Shown: piece by piece, positions 16,885-26,333 of the stretch
Position numbering within the stretch: position 1 is the first letter of the stretch
Layout: every line of letters begins with the position of its first letter
From: Micromonospora sp. RP3T
GTDB lineage: Bacteria > Actinomycetota > Actinomycetes > Mycobacteriales > Micromonosporaceae
Direction of reading: 5' to 3'
NCBI RefSeq assembly: GCF_003027925.1
Contig: NZ_PYPS01000005.1
Span: forward strand, 184,577-248,576
DNA length: 64,000 nucleotides
Notes under the pieces: generated by a model
What the model was told of the DNA's origin: nothing
The model's input: only the letters and a program-made list of their open reading frames with translations
Database searches by the model: none
Made by a program: the position numbers and the translations under genes

Positions 16885-19629
16885 CTAGCTGTCGCCGCCG
16901 GTCTCGCCGACGGGGGCGGCGTTGACGTCGTCCAGCGCGTACTTGCGGGCGGCGTCGGCCGGCACGTGCGCCGGGACCGCGCCCCGCAGCGCGAGCTGCC
17001 GCAGCGTGGCGACCGCTACCGACTCGGCGTCCACGTGGAAGTGGCGACGCAACGCGTGCCGGGTGTCCGACATGCCGAAGCCGTCGGTGCCGAGCGAGGT
17101 GTAGTCGCCCGGTACCCAGCGCGCGATCAGGTCCGGTACCGCGCGCATCCAGTCGCTGACCGCGACCTTCGGACCCTCGGCGTCGGCCAGCTTGCGCTGG
17201 ATGTACGGGACCCGCTGCTCCTCACCCGGGTTGAGCAGGTTGTGCTCCTCGCACTCCACCGCGTCGCGGCGCAGCTCGGTCCAGGACGTCACCGACCACA
17301 CGTCGGCGGCCACGCCCCAGTCCTCGGCGAGCAGTTGCTGGGCCTTGAGCGCCCACTGCATGCCGGTGCCGGAGGCCAGCACGTTCGCCTTCGGCGCGTC
17401 CGCGCCCAGCTGCGGCGCCGGCGAGTAGCGGTAGATGCCCCTGACGATGCCCTCGGTGTCCACGCCCTCCGGCTCGGCCGGCTGGAAGATCGGCTCGTTG
17501 TAGACGGTGAGGTAGTAGAAGACGTTCTCCTGCGCCTCGCCGTACATCCGGTGCAGGCCGTTCTCCAGGATGTGCGCCAGCTCGAACGCGAACGCCGCGT
17601 CGTACGCGACCACCGCCGGGTTGGTGGCGGCGAGCAGCAGCGAGTGCCCGTCCTCGTGCTGGAGACCCTCGCCGTTGAGCGTGGTCCGGCCGGCGGTCGC
17701 GCCGAGCACGAAGCCCCGGGCCATCTGGTCGGCCGCCGCCCAGAACCCGTCGCCGGTGCGCTGGAAGCCGAACATCGAGTAGAAGATGTACATCGGGATC
17801 ATCGGCTCGCCGTGCGTGGCGTACGACGTGCCGGCGGCGGTGAACGAGGCGACCGAACCGGCCTCGTTGATCCCCTCGTGCAGGATCTGCCCGGTCGTCG
17901 ACTCCTTGTACGACAGGAACAGCTCCCGGTCGACCGAGGTGTAGCGCTGGCCGTGCGGCGAGTAGATCTTCTGGGTCGGGAAGAGCGAGTCCATGCCGAA
18001 CGTGCGGGCCTCGTCCGGGATGATCGGCACCCAGCGCTTGCCGAACTCCTTGTCCTTCATCACGTCCTTGAGCAGGCGGACGAAGGCCATCGTGGTGGCC
18101 ACCTTCTGCTTGCCCGACCCGCGCTTGACGTCGGCGAACCGCTCGCTGCCCGGGATCGCCAGCGTCTTCGGCGCGGTGGTACGCGACGGGAGGAAGCCGC
18201 CGAGCTGGCGACGCCGCTCCCGCAGGTACTCCATCTCGTCCGACTTCTCGTCCGGCGTGTAGTACGGCGGGAGGTAGGGGTTCTCCTCCAGCTGCTTGTC
18301 CGGAATGTCGAGGTAGAGCCGGTCGCGGAACAGCTTCAGGTCGTCCAGCGTCAGCTTCTTCATCTGGTGCGTGGCGTTGCGGCCCTCGAAGTGCGAGCCC
18401 AGCGTCCAGCCCTTGATGGTCTTGGCGAGAATCACCGTCGGCTGGCCGGTGTGCTCCATCGCCGCCTTGTAGGCCGCGTAGAGCTTGCGGTAGTCGTGGC
18501 CACCCCGCTTGAGGTTCCAGATCTCGTCGTCGCTCAGGTGCTCGACCATCTTGCGGGTCCGCGCGTCGCGGCCGAAGAAGTGCTCCCGGACGTACGCCCC
18601 GGACTCCGCCTTGTAGGTCTGGTAGTCACCGTCGGGCGTGGTGTTCATCAGGTTGACCAGCGCGCCGTCGGTGTCCGCCGCGAGCAGCGGGTCCCACTCC
18701 CGGCCCCAGACCACCTTGATCACGTTCCAGCCGGCGCCCCGGAAGAACGCCTCCAGCTCCTGCATGACCTTGCCGTTGCCGCGGACCGGACCGTCCAGGC
18801 GCTGGAGGTTGCAGTTGATCACGAAGGTGAGGTTGTCCAGCTCCTCGCGCGCGGCCACGCCGATCGCGCCGAGCGACTCGACCTCGTCCATCTCGCCGTC
18901 GCCCAGGAACGCCCAGACGTGCTGCTGGGAGGTGTCCTTGATGCCCCGGTGCTGCAGGTAGCGGTTGAACCGGGCCTGGTAGATGGCGTTCAGCGGGCCG
19001 AGACCCATGGAGACGGTGGGGAACTCCCAGAAGTCCGGCATCAACCGCGGGTGCGGGTACGAGGGCAGCGAGCCGGCGCGGTGCGACAGCTCCTGCCGGA
19101 AGCCGTCGAGCTGGTCGGCGCTCAGCCGGCCCTCCAGGAACGCCCGCGCGTACATGCCGGGGGAGGCGTGACCCTGGTAGTAGATCTGGTCGCCGCCGCC
19201 CGGGTGCTCCTTGCCCCGGAAGAAGTGGTTGAAGCCCACCTCGTAGAGGGAGGCCGAGCTGGCGAACGTGGAGATGTGACCGCCCACGCCGATCTCCGGG
19301 CGCTGGGCCCGGTGCACCAGCATGGCGGCGTTCCACCTGATGTACGCCCGCAGCCGTCGCTCGATGTGCTCGTCACCGGGGAACCACGGTTCCCGCTCCG
19401 GTGGGATGGTGTTGATGTAGTCGGTGGTGGTCAGCGACGGCACCCCGACCTGGCGCTCGCGGGCCCGCTCCAGCAGGCGCAGCATGACGTACCGGGCGCG
19501 CTTGGTTCCGCGCTCGTCGATGACACCGTCGAGCGACTCGACCCATTCGCTGGTCTCTTCAGGGTCGATGTCCGGAAGCTGGCTCGGCAGACCAGCGGTG
19601 ATCACCGGGCGCTTGCGTTCCGTAGCCAC
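16885..19629 (-). CDS. aceE: Pyruvate dehydrogenase E1 component, homodimeric type
   Basis: AceE decarboxylates pyruvate with thiamine diphosphate and transfers the acetyl group to the lipoyl domain of E2, yielding acetyl-CoA for the TCA cycle and fatty acids. At 914 residues it is full length for the single-chain (alpha2) type. The TPP/Mg site is seen as [14 protein letters not shown] followed by [15 protein letters not shown], and [15 protein letters not shown] marks the family's N terminus. The start is GTG 19629 with GAGGGA 6 nt upstream. E2 and E3 are not in the window. It stands alone, convergent with the SRPBCC gene. Confidence 0.96.
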   Translation of the reverse strand: MATERKRPVITAGLPSQLPDIDPEETSEWVESLDGVIDERGTKRARYVMLRLLERARERQVGVPSLTTTDYINTIPPEREPWFPGDEHIERRLRAYIRWNAAMLVHRAQRPEIGVGGHISTFASSASLYEVGFNHFFRGKEHPGGGDQIYYQGHASPGMYARAFLEGRLSADQLDGFRQELSHRAGSLPSYPHPRLMPDFWEFPTVSMGLGPLNAIYQARFNRYLQHRGIKDTSQQHVWAFLGDGEMDEVESLGAIGVAAREELDNLTFVINCNLQRLDGPVRGNGKVMQELEAFFRGAGWNVIKVVWGREWDPLLAADTDGALVNLMNTTPDGDYQTYKAESGAYVREHFFGRDARTRKMVEHLSDDEIWNLKRGGHDYRKLYAAYKAAMEHTGQPTVILAKTIKGWTLGSHFEGRNATHQMKKLTLDDLKLFRDRLYLDIPDKQLEENPYLPPYYTPDEKSDEMEYLRERRRQLGGFLPSRTTAPKTLAIPGSERFADVKRGSGKQKVATTMAFVRLLKDVMKDKEFGKRWVPIIPDEARTFGMDSLFPTQKIYSPHGQRYTSVDRELFLSYKESTTGQILHEGINEAGSVASFTAAGTSYATHGEPMIPMYIFYSMFGFQRTGDGFWAAADQMARGFVLGATAGRTTLNGEGLQHEDGHSLLLAATNPAVVAYDAAFAFELAHILENGLHRMYGEAQENVFYYLTVYNEPIFQPAEPEGVDTEGIVRGIYRYSPAPQLGADAPKANVLASGTGMQWALKAQQLLAEDWGVAADVWSVTSWTELRRDAVECEEHNLLNPGEEQRVPYIQRKLADAEGPKVAVSDWMRAVPDLIARWVPGDYTSLGTDGFGMSDTRHALRRHFHVDAESVAVATLRQLALRGAVPAHVPADAARKYALDDVNAAPVGETGGDS

Positions 19630-19811
19630 AGGCGTTCCCTCGGTTCTGTGTGGGATAGGTCTCTAGCGCCATCCTGCCCCCTGGTGGCGCTCGTCGTCAC
19701 GTCTGGCTCCCCCAGACGCGATGCTGAACACAGGTACCCGCCGGTAACTTTGTGCGATCACCGAGCCCCGCCGTGGGCTCGGCGCTGGCCGTCCCCGGCT
19801 ACCCTGCCGCC

Positions 19812-20153
19812 ATGCGGAGGCGGCCGGTCCGGGTGGGTGGTGTGCTGGTGGCGGTGGGCGCGCTTGTCGCGTCCGGCTCGGCGGTCGGGCTGGGCTGGGA
19901 GATCGCGCGTACCCCGCAGTGGGGTCCGGGCTGGGCGATCGGCCTCGGCATCGGCGTGATGCTGGTGCTCGCCGGCCGGGACGAGCTGCGCCATCGGCGC
20001 CGATTCGGGGCCGGCTACCGGGAGGCGGCCGGCGGGGCCGGCCTCTTCCCGTACCCGCCCGGGCCGGAGACCGGCGGCGGCGAGATGCCCACGTACGGCT
20101 CGGGGGACGGCGGCGGTGGCGGTGCGGACTGCGGCGGCGGAGGCGGGAGCTGA
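19812..20153 (+). CDS. Small membrane protein with glycine-rich tail
   Basis: The 113-residue protein has two membrane segments (VGGVLVAVGALVASGSAVGLG and WAIGLGIGVMLVLAG) and a cytoplasmic or external tail ending in a run of glycines with one Cys (GGGGADCGGGGGS). Gly/Cys tails of this kind are common in small actinobacterial membrane proteins of unknown role. TACCCT lies 6 nt before the ATG, so transcription may be leaderless. The YjbQ gene follows 23 nt later. Confidence 0.7.
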   Translation: MRRRPVRVGGVLVAVGALVASGSAVGLGWEIARTPQWGPGWAIGLGIGVMLVLAGRDELRHRRRFGAGYREAAGGAGLFPYPPGPETGGGEMPTYGSGDGGGGGADCGGGGGS

Positions 20154-20176
20154 CGCGCTGCGGCAGAATGCGCCGT

Positions 20177-20581
20177 ATGCGTAGTGAGGTGATCAGCGTC
20201 CGGACCGGGTCCCGGCCGACCGTCCGGGACATCACGGCCGAGGCCGAGCGGTTCCTCGCCGGGTCCGGCGACGGGCTGCTGCACGTCTTCGTGCCGCACG
20301 CCACCGCCGGATTGGCGATCATCGAGACCGGCGCCGGGTCGGACGACGATCTGCTCCGCGCGCTCGACGACCTGCTGCCCACCGACGACCGGTGGCGGCA
20401 CCGGCACGGCTCGCCCGGACATGGCCGCGACCACGTGTTGCCGGCGTTCGTGCCGCCGTACGCGACGCTGCCGGTGCTCGGCGGACGGCTCCAGCTCGGC
20501 ACCTGGCAGTCGATCTGCCTGGTCGACCCGAACGGCGACAACCCGGACCGCCAGATCCGCTTCTCCTTCCTCCCCGCCTGA
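20177..20581 (+). CDS. YjbQ family protein (secondary thiamine-phosphate synthase-like)
   Basis: The 134-residue protein belongs to the UPF0047/YjbQ family, whose members show weak thiamine-phosphate synthase activity; the true role is unsettled. Family motifs seen are VFVPHATAGLAIIE, the HGHxxHGRDH-like segment (HGSPGHGRDHVLPAF) and LGTWQSICLVDPNG. The conserved His residues form the active-site cluster. CAGAAT ends 7 nt before ATG 20177, which favours it over ATG 20168. Ends before hairpin P1. Confidence 0.88.
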   Translation: MRSEVISVRTGSRPTVRDITAEAERFLAGSGDGLLHVFVPHATAGLAIIETGAGSDDDLLRALDDLLPTDDRWRHRHGSPGHGRDHVLPAFVPPYATLPVLGGRLQLGTWQSICLVDPNGDNPDRQIRFSFLPA

Positions 20582-20600
20582 CCACCCCCGATGCGGGCCC

Positions 20601-20658
20601 CTGATTCACGGAAAGAGTGGCTGTCCGACGCGGAACAGCCACTCTTTCCGGGAATCAG
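20601..20658. repeat. CTCTTTCC hairpin element P1
   Basis: CTGATTC-A-CGGAAAGAGTGGCTGT pairs with its complement ending at 20658 with one mismatch. It lies between convergent YjbQ and AraC-type genes and can act as a terminator. Related copies are P2 and P3. Confidence 0.75.
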
Positions 20659-20682
20659 CGCCCAAGGACGGGCGGTGTGACG

Positions 20683-21453
20683 TCAGTTGAGCAGGCGGCG
20701 GAGCACGCCGGGTGGGTGACCCAGGTGGGCGCGGACGGTGCGGGTCAGGTGCGCCTGGTCGGCGAAGCCCAGCTCGGTGGCGAGCTCGGCCAGACGCACG
20801 CCGCCCTGCTCGATGCGGTCCAGCGCCCGGCCGACGCGCAGGCGGTTGCGGTAGCGGGTCAGCGGCACCCCCACCCGGGCCTGGAACTCCCGGCTGAGCC
20901 GGTAGGGCGACACCCCGAGCGCCCGGGCCAGCGGCAGCAGCCCCGCGGCCTCCGGAGCGTCGTCGTGCAGCGCGGCGCGGGCCCGCTCGACCAGCCCCCG
21001 GCCCGGCCCGCCACCACCCGCCGTGGGCGCGGCGGCGTCACCGACCAGGCGTACCAGCCGTTCGGCGGCGGCGTGGTCGGGATCGGCGCCGCTGCGCAGC
21101 AGCAGTCGGTGGGCGAGATCCAGCCGGCCGTCGACATGCACCGTGCCGGGCACCGGCCGATCGTCGAACAGGTCCCGCCAGAGCCGTTCGGACAGGTGCA
21201 CCGAGGTGCACTCGTCGCCGCCGGCCGGGTGCGCGAACCGCTCCTCCTCGCCGGGCACGGTCAGGTAGGCGACCGTCGAGCCGACCCACGCGTCCCCGTC
21301 GCGCCCGGCCCGCCGGAAGGCGCCACGCCGCGCCAGCACCAGGCCGTACGCGCCGGCCGGCTCCGGCGTCGACCAGCCGGTGTGGTCGTCCCGGCAGCGC
21401 ACCACGCTCACCCGGAAGTCCGGGTGGGTCAGCAGCCGGCGGGTGGTGCGCAC
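20683..21453 (-). CDS. AraC-family transcriptional regulator
   Basis: The 256-residue protein has an N-terminal sensing half (about 1-150) and a C-terminal AraC/XylS double helix-turn-helix: ARALGVSPYRLSREFQARVGVPLTRY and LATELGFADQAHLTRTVRAHLGHPPGVLRR. Such proteins activate or repress genes near them. It diverges from the DHA2-type exporter at 21532 with a 78-nt shared gap, so that transporter is its likely target. TACGCT lies 7 nt before GTG 21453, supporting this start. Confidence 0.88.
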   Translation of the reverse strand: MRTTRRLLTHPDFRVSVVRCRDDHTGWSTPEPAGAYGLVLARRGAFRRAGRDGDAWVGSTVAYLTVPGEEERFAHPAGGDECTSVHLSERLWRDLFDDRPVPGTVHVDGRLDLAHRLLLRSGADPDHAAAERLVRLVGDAAAPTAGGGGPGRGLVERARAALHDDAPEAAGLLPLARALGVSPYRLSREFQARVGVPLTRYRNRLRVGRALDRIEQGGVRLAELATELGFADQAHLTRTVRAHLGHPPGVLRRLLN

Positions 21454-21531
21454 GCGGCTCAGCGTAGGCCGCCCGGGTGACGGAACGGCCCGCAAGGATC
21501 GACAAGACCGGACGCCGCCCCGGCCGGCAGG

Positions 21532-22959
21532 GTGACGCGCGTGACCGATCCGCGCCGGCGTTCCGCCGCCCTGCTCGTCGTGCTGCTCACCGGGCAGGCG
21601 ATGGCGTCCATGGACACCTCGATCGCGGCCGTGGCCGCCCCCGCGATCCGCGCCGACCTGGGCGGCCCGGCCGCCGTCGGGCAGCTCGTGCTCGCCGGCT
21701 ACACGCTGACCTTCGCCGTGCTGGTGGTGGTCGGCGCGCGGCTCGGCGCCCGCCACGGCGGCCCGCGGATCTTCCGGCTCGGTCTGGCCGGGTTCACGCT
21801 CGCGTCGATGGCCTGCGGACTGGCCCCGACACCGGTGGCGCTCGTGCTCGCCCGGGTGGTCCAGGGCGCGGCCGGCGCGCTCATGGTGCCGCAGGTGCTC
21901 GCGCTGATCCGGAGCGCGCTGCCGGACGCGGCGCGGGCCCGCGCGGTCGGGGCGTACTCGATGGTGCTCGCGCTCGGTGTGGCCGCCGGTCAGGTGCTCG
22001 GCGGGCTGCTGGTGACGCTCGACCTCGGCGGGCTGACCTGGCGGCTGGCGTTCCTGGTCAACGTGCCGGTCGGGGTGGTCCTCCAGGTCGTCGGCCGGCG
22101 GGTGCTGGCCGGCCCGCCGGCCCCGGCGCGGCGGTCTGAGCCGCTCGACCTGCCCGGCGCCGCGCTGCTGGCGACGGCGATGCTCACGCTCGTGCTGCCG
22201 CTGGTGCTGGAGACCGCCGTCTGGATCCGGACCGTCGCGGTCACCGCCGGCGCCGTCGGGCTGTGGCTCTTCCTCCGGTACGAGCACCGGCGGGCCCGCC
22301 GCAACGCGGCGCCGCTGCTGGACGTGTCGGTGCTACGGCACCCGGGCGTCCCGGCCGGGCTGCTCGCCTGCTGTGTGGTCATGGGCTGCTACGCCGGTTT
22401 CCTGTTCGTGTTCACCCTGCGGGCGCAGGACGTGCTGGGGCTCAGCGCGCTCGCCGCCGGCCTGGCCTTCCTGCCGTACGCGGTGGGTTTCGCCGGGTGC
22501 GGTCTGGCGGTGGCCCGGCTCCCCGGGCCGGCCCGCGCGGCCCTGCCGGTGGCCGGTCCGCTGGTGCTGGCAGCCGTGGCGGTGCTGCTCGCCGGCTCGT
22601 CCGCCGGGCGCTGGCCCTGGCTGGCCGGCAGCGCGCTGCTGCTGCTCGGCGGCGCGGGGCACGCGGCGGCGTTCAGCCCGCTGGTCACCCGGCTCACCGA
22701 CGTGGTCCCGGCGGGTGCCGCGGCCGCTCTCTCCGCGGTCGTCTCCACCGGCACGCTGCTTGCCGCCGTGCTCGGGGTGACCGTGGTCGGTGGCCTGCAT
22801 CTGGCCCTGGCCGACGCCGGCGTCGCCGGGGTCGCGCTCGCGCTGCCGCCGGCGCTCGCCACCGCCGCGCTGCTGGTGGCCGGCGCGTTCGCCGCCCGCC
22901 GGGCGGTGCGGTCGCGCCCCGTGGCCGCTACCGCAATAGTGGAGGAAATCAATTGTTGA
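21532..22959 (+). CDS. MFS drug exporter, DHA2 (14-TM) type
   Basis: The 475-residue protein shows the DHA2 pattern: a MDTSIAAVAAPAI segment in helix 1, the GARLGARHGGPRIF loop, ARVVQGAAGALMVPQVLALI in helix 4 and about 14 membrane segments. Such carriers export drugs or metabolites with proton antiport. The gene lies between an AraC-type regulator read away from it and a MarR gene read with it; its last codons overlap the MarR operator palindrome. GTG 21532 and GTG 21541 are both possible starts. Confidence 0.88.
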   Translation: MTRVTDPRRRSAALLVVLLTGQAMASMDTSIAAVAAPAIRADLGGPAAVGQLVLAGYTLTFAVLVVVGARLGARHGGPRIFRLGLAGFTLASMACGLAPTPVALVLARVVQGAAGALMVPQVLALIRSALPDAARARAVGAYSMVLALGVAAGQVLGGLLVTLDLGGLTWRLAFLVNVPVGVVLQVVGRRVLAGPPAPARRSEPLDLPGAALLATAMLTLVLPLVLETAVWIRTVAVTAGAVGLWLFLRYEHRRARRNAAPLLDVSVLRHPGVPAGLLACCVVMGCYAGFLFVFTLRAQDVLGLSALAAGLAFLPYAVGFAGCGLAVARLPGPARAALPVAGPLVLAAVAVLLAGSSAGRWPWLAGSALLLLGGAGHAAAFSPLVTRLTDVVPAGAAAALSAVVSTGTLLAAVLGVTVVGGLHLALADAGVAGVALALPPALATAALLVAGAFAARRAVRSRPVAATAIVEEINC

Positions 22960-22974
22960 TCTGTCACGTATGAT
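22948..22974 (+). promoter_or_regulatory. Candidate MarR operator and -10 box
   Basis: ATCAATTGTTGAT at 22948-22960 is a palindrome with a 3-nt centre. TATGAT at 22969-22974 lies 7 nt before ATG 22982. The operator overlaps the exporter's stop codon, so the MarR protein could repress its own leaderless message from here. Confidence 0.55.
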
Positions 22975-22981
22975 TGCCGGC

Positions 22982-23482
22982 ATGGCACAACGCCCGGTCC
23001 CCCGCACGCCGACCCCGGCCGACGACCGGCTCGGGCTGGCCGGGGACACCGTGCGCCGGATCCAGCACGTCGCCGCCGCGCTGCGGCACCACCAGGACGA
23101 GGAGATCGCCGCGCTGGGCCTGACCCCGGCCGCGGCCCGGGCGCTGCACGAGCTGGACCCGGACCACCCGTCGCCGGCCCGCGACCTGGCCGTGCGACTC
23201 GGCTGTGACCGCTCCAACGTGACCGGGCTGGCCGACAAGCTGGAGCAGGCCGGGCTGGTCGAGCGCCGGGCCGACCCGACCGACCGGCGGCAGCGGGCGC
23301 TCGTCGTCACCGCGCGCGGCCGGCAGGTCCGGGAGCGGGTACGCCAGGTGATGTCGGACTCACGGCTGCTCGACGGGTTGAGCACGGCGGAGCTGGCCAC
23401 GCTGCGTGACCTGGTCTGGAAGGTGTCCGACGGCGGCTGCCCGTCCGACGGCGGCTGCCCGGAGGGTCGCGGCGAGGTCTGA
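22982..23482 (+). CDS. MarR-family transcriptional regulator
   Basis: The 166-residue protein has the MarR winged helix: LAVRLGCDRSNVTGLADKLEQAGLVERRADPTDRRQRALVVT. MarR dimers usually repress linked efflux genes until a ligand binds. Its target is probably the exporter just upstream and itself. The C terminus carries an 18-bp duplication giving SDGGCPSDGGCPEG, with two cysteines six residues apart that could respond to oxidation or metal (inference). Position relative to TATGAT suggests a leaderless start at 22982. Confidence 0.88.
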   Translation: MAQRPVPRTPTPADDRLGLAGDTVRRIQHVAAALRHHQDEEIAALGLTPAAARALHELDPDHPSPARDLAVRLGCDRSNVTGLADKLEQAGLVERRADPTDRRQRALVVTARGRQVRERVRQVMSDSRLLDGLSTAELATLRDLVWKVSDGGCPSDGGCPEGRGEV

Positions 23483-23534
23483 GCCGCGCCGGGTGCGAAC
23501 GTGTCCGACTGGGCGAGGCGGGCCTGATTCGGTA

Positions 23535-26222
23535 ATGCTGTCCGACGTGACCTCCCCGCACGATCTCGACGACCGGCTCCGAGCCGACCTGGCCGCGCTC
23601 GACGCGCCGGACCAGCGGCGTGACCTGCGTGAACCGCTGCCCGACGGTGGGTCGCTCACCGGAGCGCAGGCGCTGGCCCTGTTCGACGCGCAGCTCACCA
23701 GCCGGCTGGTCGACCTGGCCGGGCGCTGGCTGCGCGGCTTCGGTGAGGGGTACTACACGATCGGGTCGGCCGGTCACGAGGGCAACGCGGCGGTGGCCGC
23801 CGCGCTGCGGCCGACCGACCCGGCGTTGCTGCACTACCGGTCCGGCGCGTTCTACTGCCTGCGCGCCGCCCAGGCGGCCGGCGAGTTCCCGCCTGGTCCG
23901 CCGCCGGCCGTGCCGGACGATCCGACCGCGGAGCCGGCCACCTCGGCCACCGAGCCCGGTGTGCCCGCCCACTCGCCGGCCGCCCACCACGAGGCGTCGG
24001 ACCGCGCCGCTCAGGGCGCCACGGACCCCGGAGTGCCCCAGCCTCCCACTTCCCGGGAGCAACGTTCCGACCTGCAGGACAAGGGAAGAGCTTGGCAGGA
24101 AAGTGCCCCTCCGGGGGCCGATTCCTACCAAGATCTCACTCCGGCGGAGCGGAGGGACGACGCCGCTGATTCGCACGACGTCGACGCGGTGCTGCTGCCG
24201 GACGGGGCCGGGGTGACCGTGGACGCGGACGGCGACGCGACGGTCGGCGTACCCGGTCTGCCGTCGTCGTCGCTCGACGACGCGTTCGCGGGCGCGGCGC
24301 GGGACGTGCTGCGCGGCATGGTCGCCTCCGTCGAGGAGCCGATCGCCGGCGGCCGGCACAAGGTCTTCGGCCGGGCCGACCTCGCGGTCGTGCCGACCAC
24401 CTCGACCATCGCCTCGCACCTGCCCCGCGCGGTCGGCCTGGGGCTGGCCCTGGAACGGCTCCGGCGGGGCGGACGGCGCCTCGACGGCGACCCGGAGGTG
24501 GCGTCCTGGCCGCTGGACGCCGTGGTCGTCTGCTCCTTCGGCGACGCCTCGGTCAACCACGCCACGGCCACCGCCGCGTTCAACACCGCCGGCTGGTACG
24601 ACCACACCGGCCTGCGGATCCCGGTGCTGTTCGTCTGCGAGGACAACGGGCTGGGCATCAGCGTGCGCTCGCCCGAGGGCTGGGTGGCCGCCATGCTGCG
24701 GTCCCGGCCCGGCATCCGCTACTTCGACGCCGACGGCACGGACGTGGTGGCGAGCCACCGGGTGGCGGCGGAGGCGACCGCCTGGGTGCGCCGGCACCGC
24801 CGGCCCGCCGTGCTGCACCTGCGCACGGTCCGACTGATGGGGCACGCCGGCGCGGACGCGGAGACCGCGTACCGGAGCCCGGCGGAGATCGCCGCGGACG
24901 TGGCACGGGACCCGCTGCTGGTCACCGCACGGCGGCTGGTGGCGGGCGGCTACGCGAGCGGCGAGGAACTGCTCGCCCGGTACGACGAGCGGGGCTGGCA
25001 GCTCCGGCGGATCGCCGAGGAGGTGCTGGACGAGCCGAAACTGACCACCCCGGTCGAGGTGGTGGCGGAGTTGGCGCCGCGCCGGCCGGCGCGGGTGTCC
25101 CGGACGGTCGCCGACGCGGCGGCACACGCGGCTGGTCCGGGCGCCGGAGCGCGGGCGGAGGCGTTCGGCGGGAAGCCGCCGGAGCTGACCGGGCCGCTGA
25201 CGCTGGCGCAGAGCATCAACGCGGCGCTGGCCGACGGCATGCTCGACCACCCGCAGATGGCCGTGTTCGGCGAGGACGTGGCCGCCAAGGGCGGGGTGTA
25301 CGGGGTGACAAAGGGACTGCGGGACCGGTTCGGGGTGGCCCGGGTGTTCGACACGCTGCTCGACGAGACCTCGATCCTCGGGCTCGGGCTCGGCGCCGGC
25401 CTGGCCGGCATGCTGCCGGTGCCGGAGATCCAGTACCTGGCGTACCTGCACAACGCCGAGGACCAGCTCCGCGGCGAGGCGGCCAGCATGCGGTTCTTCT
25501 CCCGGGGTGCGTTCCGGAACCCGATGGTGGTGCGGGTGGCCGGCCTGGCGTACCAGGAGGGCTTCGGCGGGCACTTCCACAACGACAACTCGGTGGCGGT
25601 GCTGCGGGACGTGCCGGGGCTGGTGATCGCCGTGCCGGCGCGGCCGGACGACGCCGCGCCGATGCTGCGTACCTGCCTGGCGGCGGCCCGGGTGGACGGT
25701 GCCGTCTGCGTCTTCCTGGAGCCGATCGCGCTCTACCACACCCGCGACCTCCACGCGGACGGCGACGGCGAGTGGCTGGCCGAGTACGCCGAGCCGGGTG
25801 CCTGGGCGGACCGGCACGTGCCGATCGGCCGCGCCCGGGTGTACGGCGTCGGCTCCGCCGACGATCTCACCATCATCACCTTCGGTAACGGGGTGCGGAT
25901 GTCGCTGCGGGCCGCGGCCACGCTGGCCGAGGAGGGCGTCGGCACCCGGGTGGTGGACCTGCGCTGGCTCGCCCCGCTGCCGGTGGCCGACATCATCCGG
26001 GAGGCGTCGGCGACCGGCCGAGTGCTGGTGGTGGACGAGACGCGGCGCTCCGGCGGGGTGGGCGAGGGGGTGTTGGCGGCCCTTGTCGACACCGGTTATG
26101 TGGGCGCGGCGCGACGGGTGGCCGCTCTTGACTCGTTTGTACCATTAGGTCCGGCTGCTCGTCAGGTTCTGGTGTCCGAGGAAGCCATTACCGAGGGTGC
26201 CCGTACGCTGCTGGCACGGTAA
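23535..26222 (+). CDS. 2-oxoacid dehydrogenase E1, alpha and beta subunits fused
   Basis: This 895-residue protein joins an E1-alpha domain (to about residue 510) and an E1-beta domain (about 550-895) of the branched-chain/pyruvate dehydrogenase type. E1 decarboxylates a 2-oxoacid with TPP and acylates E2. The alpha part has YYTIGSAGHEGNAA, HYRSGAFY, GGRHKVFG and the TPP motif GDASVNHATATAAFN; the beta part has FGEDVAAKGGVYGVT and HNDNSVAVLRDVPG. Between FYCLRAAQ (residue 114) and FAGAARDVLRGM (251) lies about 130 residues of Pro/Ala/Asp-rich sequence that appears to be extra and contains hairpin element H1. No E2 or E3 gene is nearby. ATG 23535 is used as start. Confidence 0.86.
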   Translation: MLSDVTSPHDLDDRLRADLAALDAPDQRRDLREPLPDGGSLTGAQALALFDAQLTSRLVDLAGRWLRGFGEGYYTIGSAGHEGNAAVAAALRPTDPALLHYRSGAFYCLRAAQAAGEFPPGPPPAVPDDPTAEPATSATEPGVPAHSPAAHHEASDRAAQGATDPGVPQPPTSREQRSDLQDKGRAWQESAPPGADSYQDLTPAERRDDAADSHDVDAVLLPDGAGVTVDADGDATVGVPGLPSSSLDDAFAGAARDVLRGMVASVEEPIAGGRHKVFGRADLAVVPTTSTIASHLPRAVGLGLALERLRRGGRRLDGDPEVASWPLDAVVVCSFGDASVNHATATAAFNTAGWYDHTGLRIPVLFVCEDNGLGISVRSPEGWVAAMLRSRPGIRYFDADGTDVVASHRVAAEATAWVRRHRRPAVLHLRTVRLMGHAGADAETAYRSPAEIAADVARDPLLVTARRLVAGGYASGEELLARYDERGWQLRRIAEEVLDEPKLTTPVEVVAELAPRRPARVSRTVADAAAHAAGPGAGARAEAFGGKPPELTGPLTLAQSINAALADGMLDHPQMAVFGEDVAAKGGVYGVTKGLRDRFGVARVFDTLLDETSILGLGLGAGLAGMLPVPEIQYLAYLHNAEDQLRGEAASMRFFSRGAFRNPMVVRVAGLAYQEGFGGHFHNDNSVAVLRDVPGLVIAVPARPDDAAPMLRTCLAAARVDGAVCVFLEPIALYHTRDLHADGDGEWLAEYAEPGAWADRHVPIGRARVYGVGSADDLTIITFGNGVRMSLRAAATLAEEGVGTRVVDLRWLAPLPVADIIREASATGRVLVVDETRRSGGVGEGVLAALVDTGYVGAARRVAALDSFVPLGPAARQVLVSEEAITEGARTLLAR
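24091..24132 (+). repeat. CAAGATC-type hairpin element H1, in frame inside the E1 gene
   Basis: CTTGGCAGGAA (24091-24101) pairs with TTCCTACCAAG (24122-24132) with one mismatch, and GCCCC/GGGGC forms the inner stem. The next bases are ATCT. It aligns with the intergenic element H2 at 33810-33878. It lies in the extra linker of the E1-alpha domain and keeps the reading frame. Confidence 0.6.
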
Positions 26223-26333
26223 ATTCCGTTCCACCCGGTGCGCCACTTGCGCAGCGAGCCGCAACTGTGTGGACTGGGCGCGGCGGTGTCGCACGACGTC
26301 GCCGGCAGGGATGAGATGAGGAGGCACGCGACA

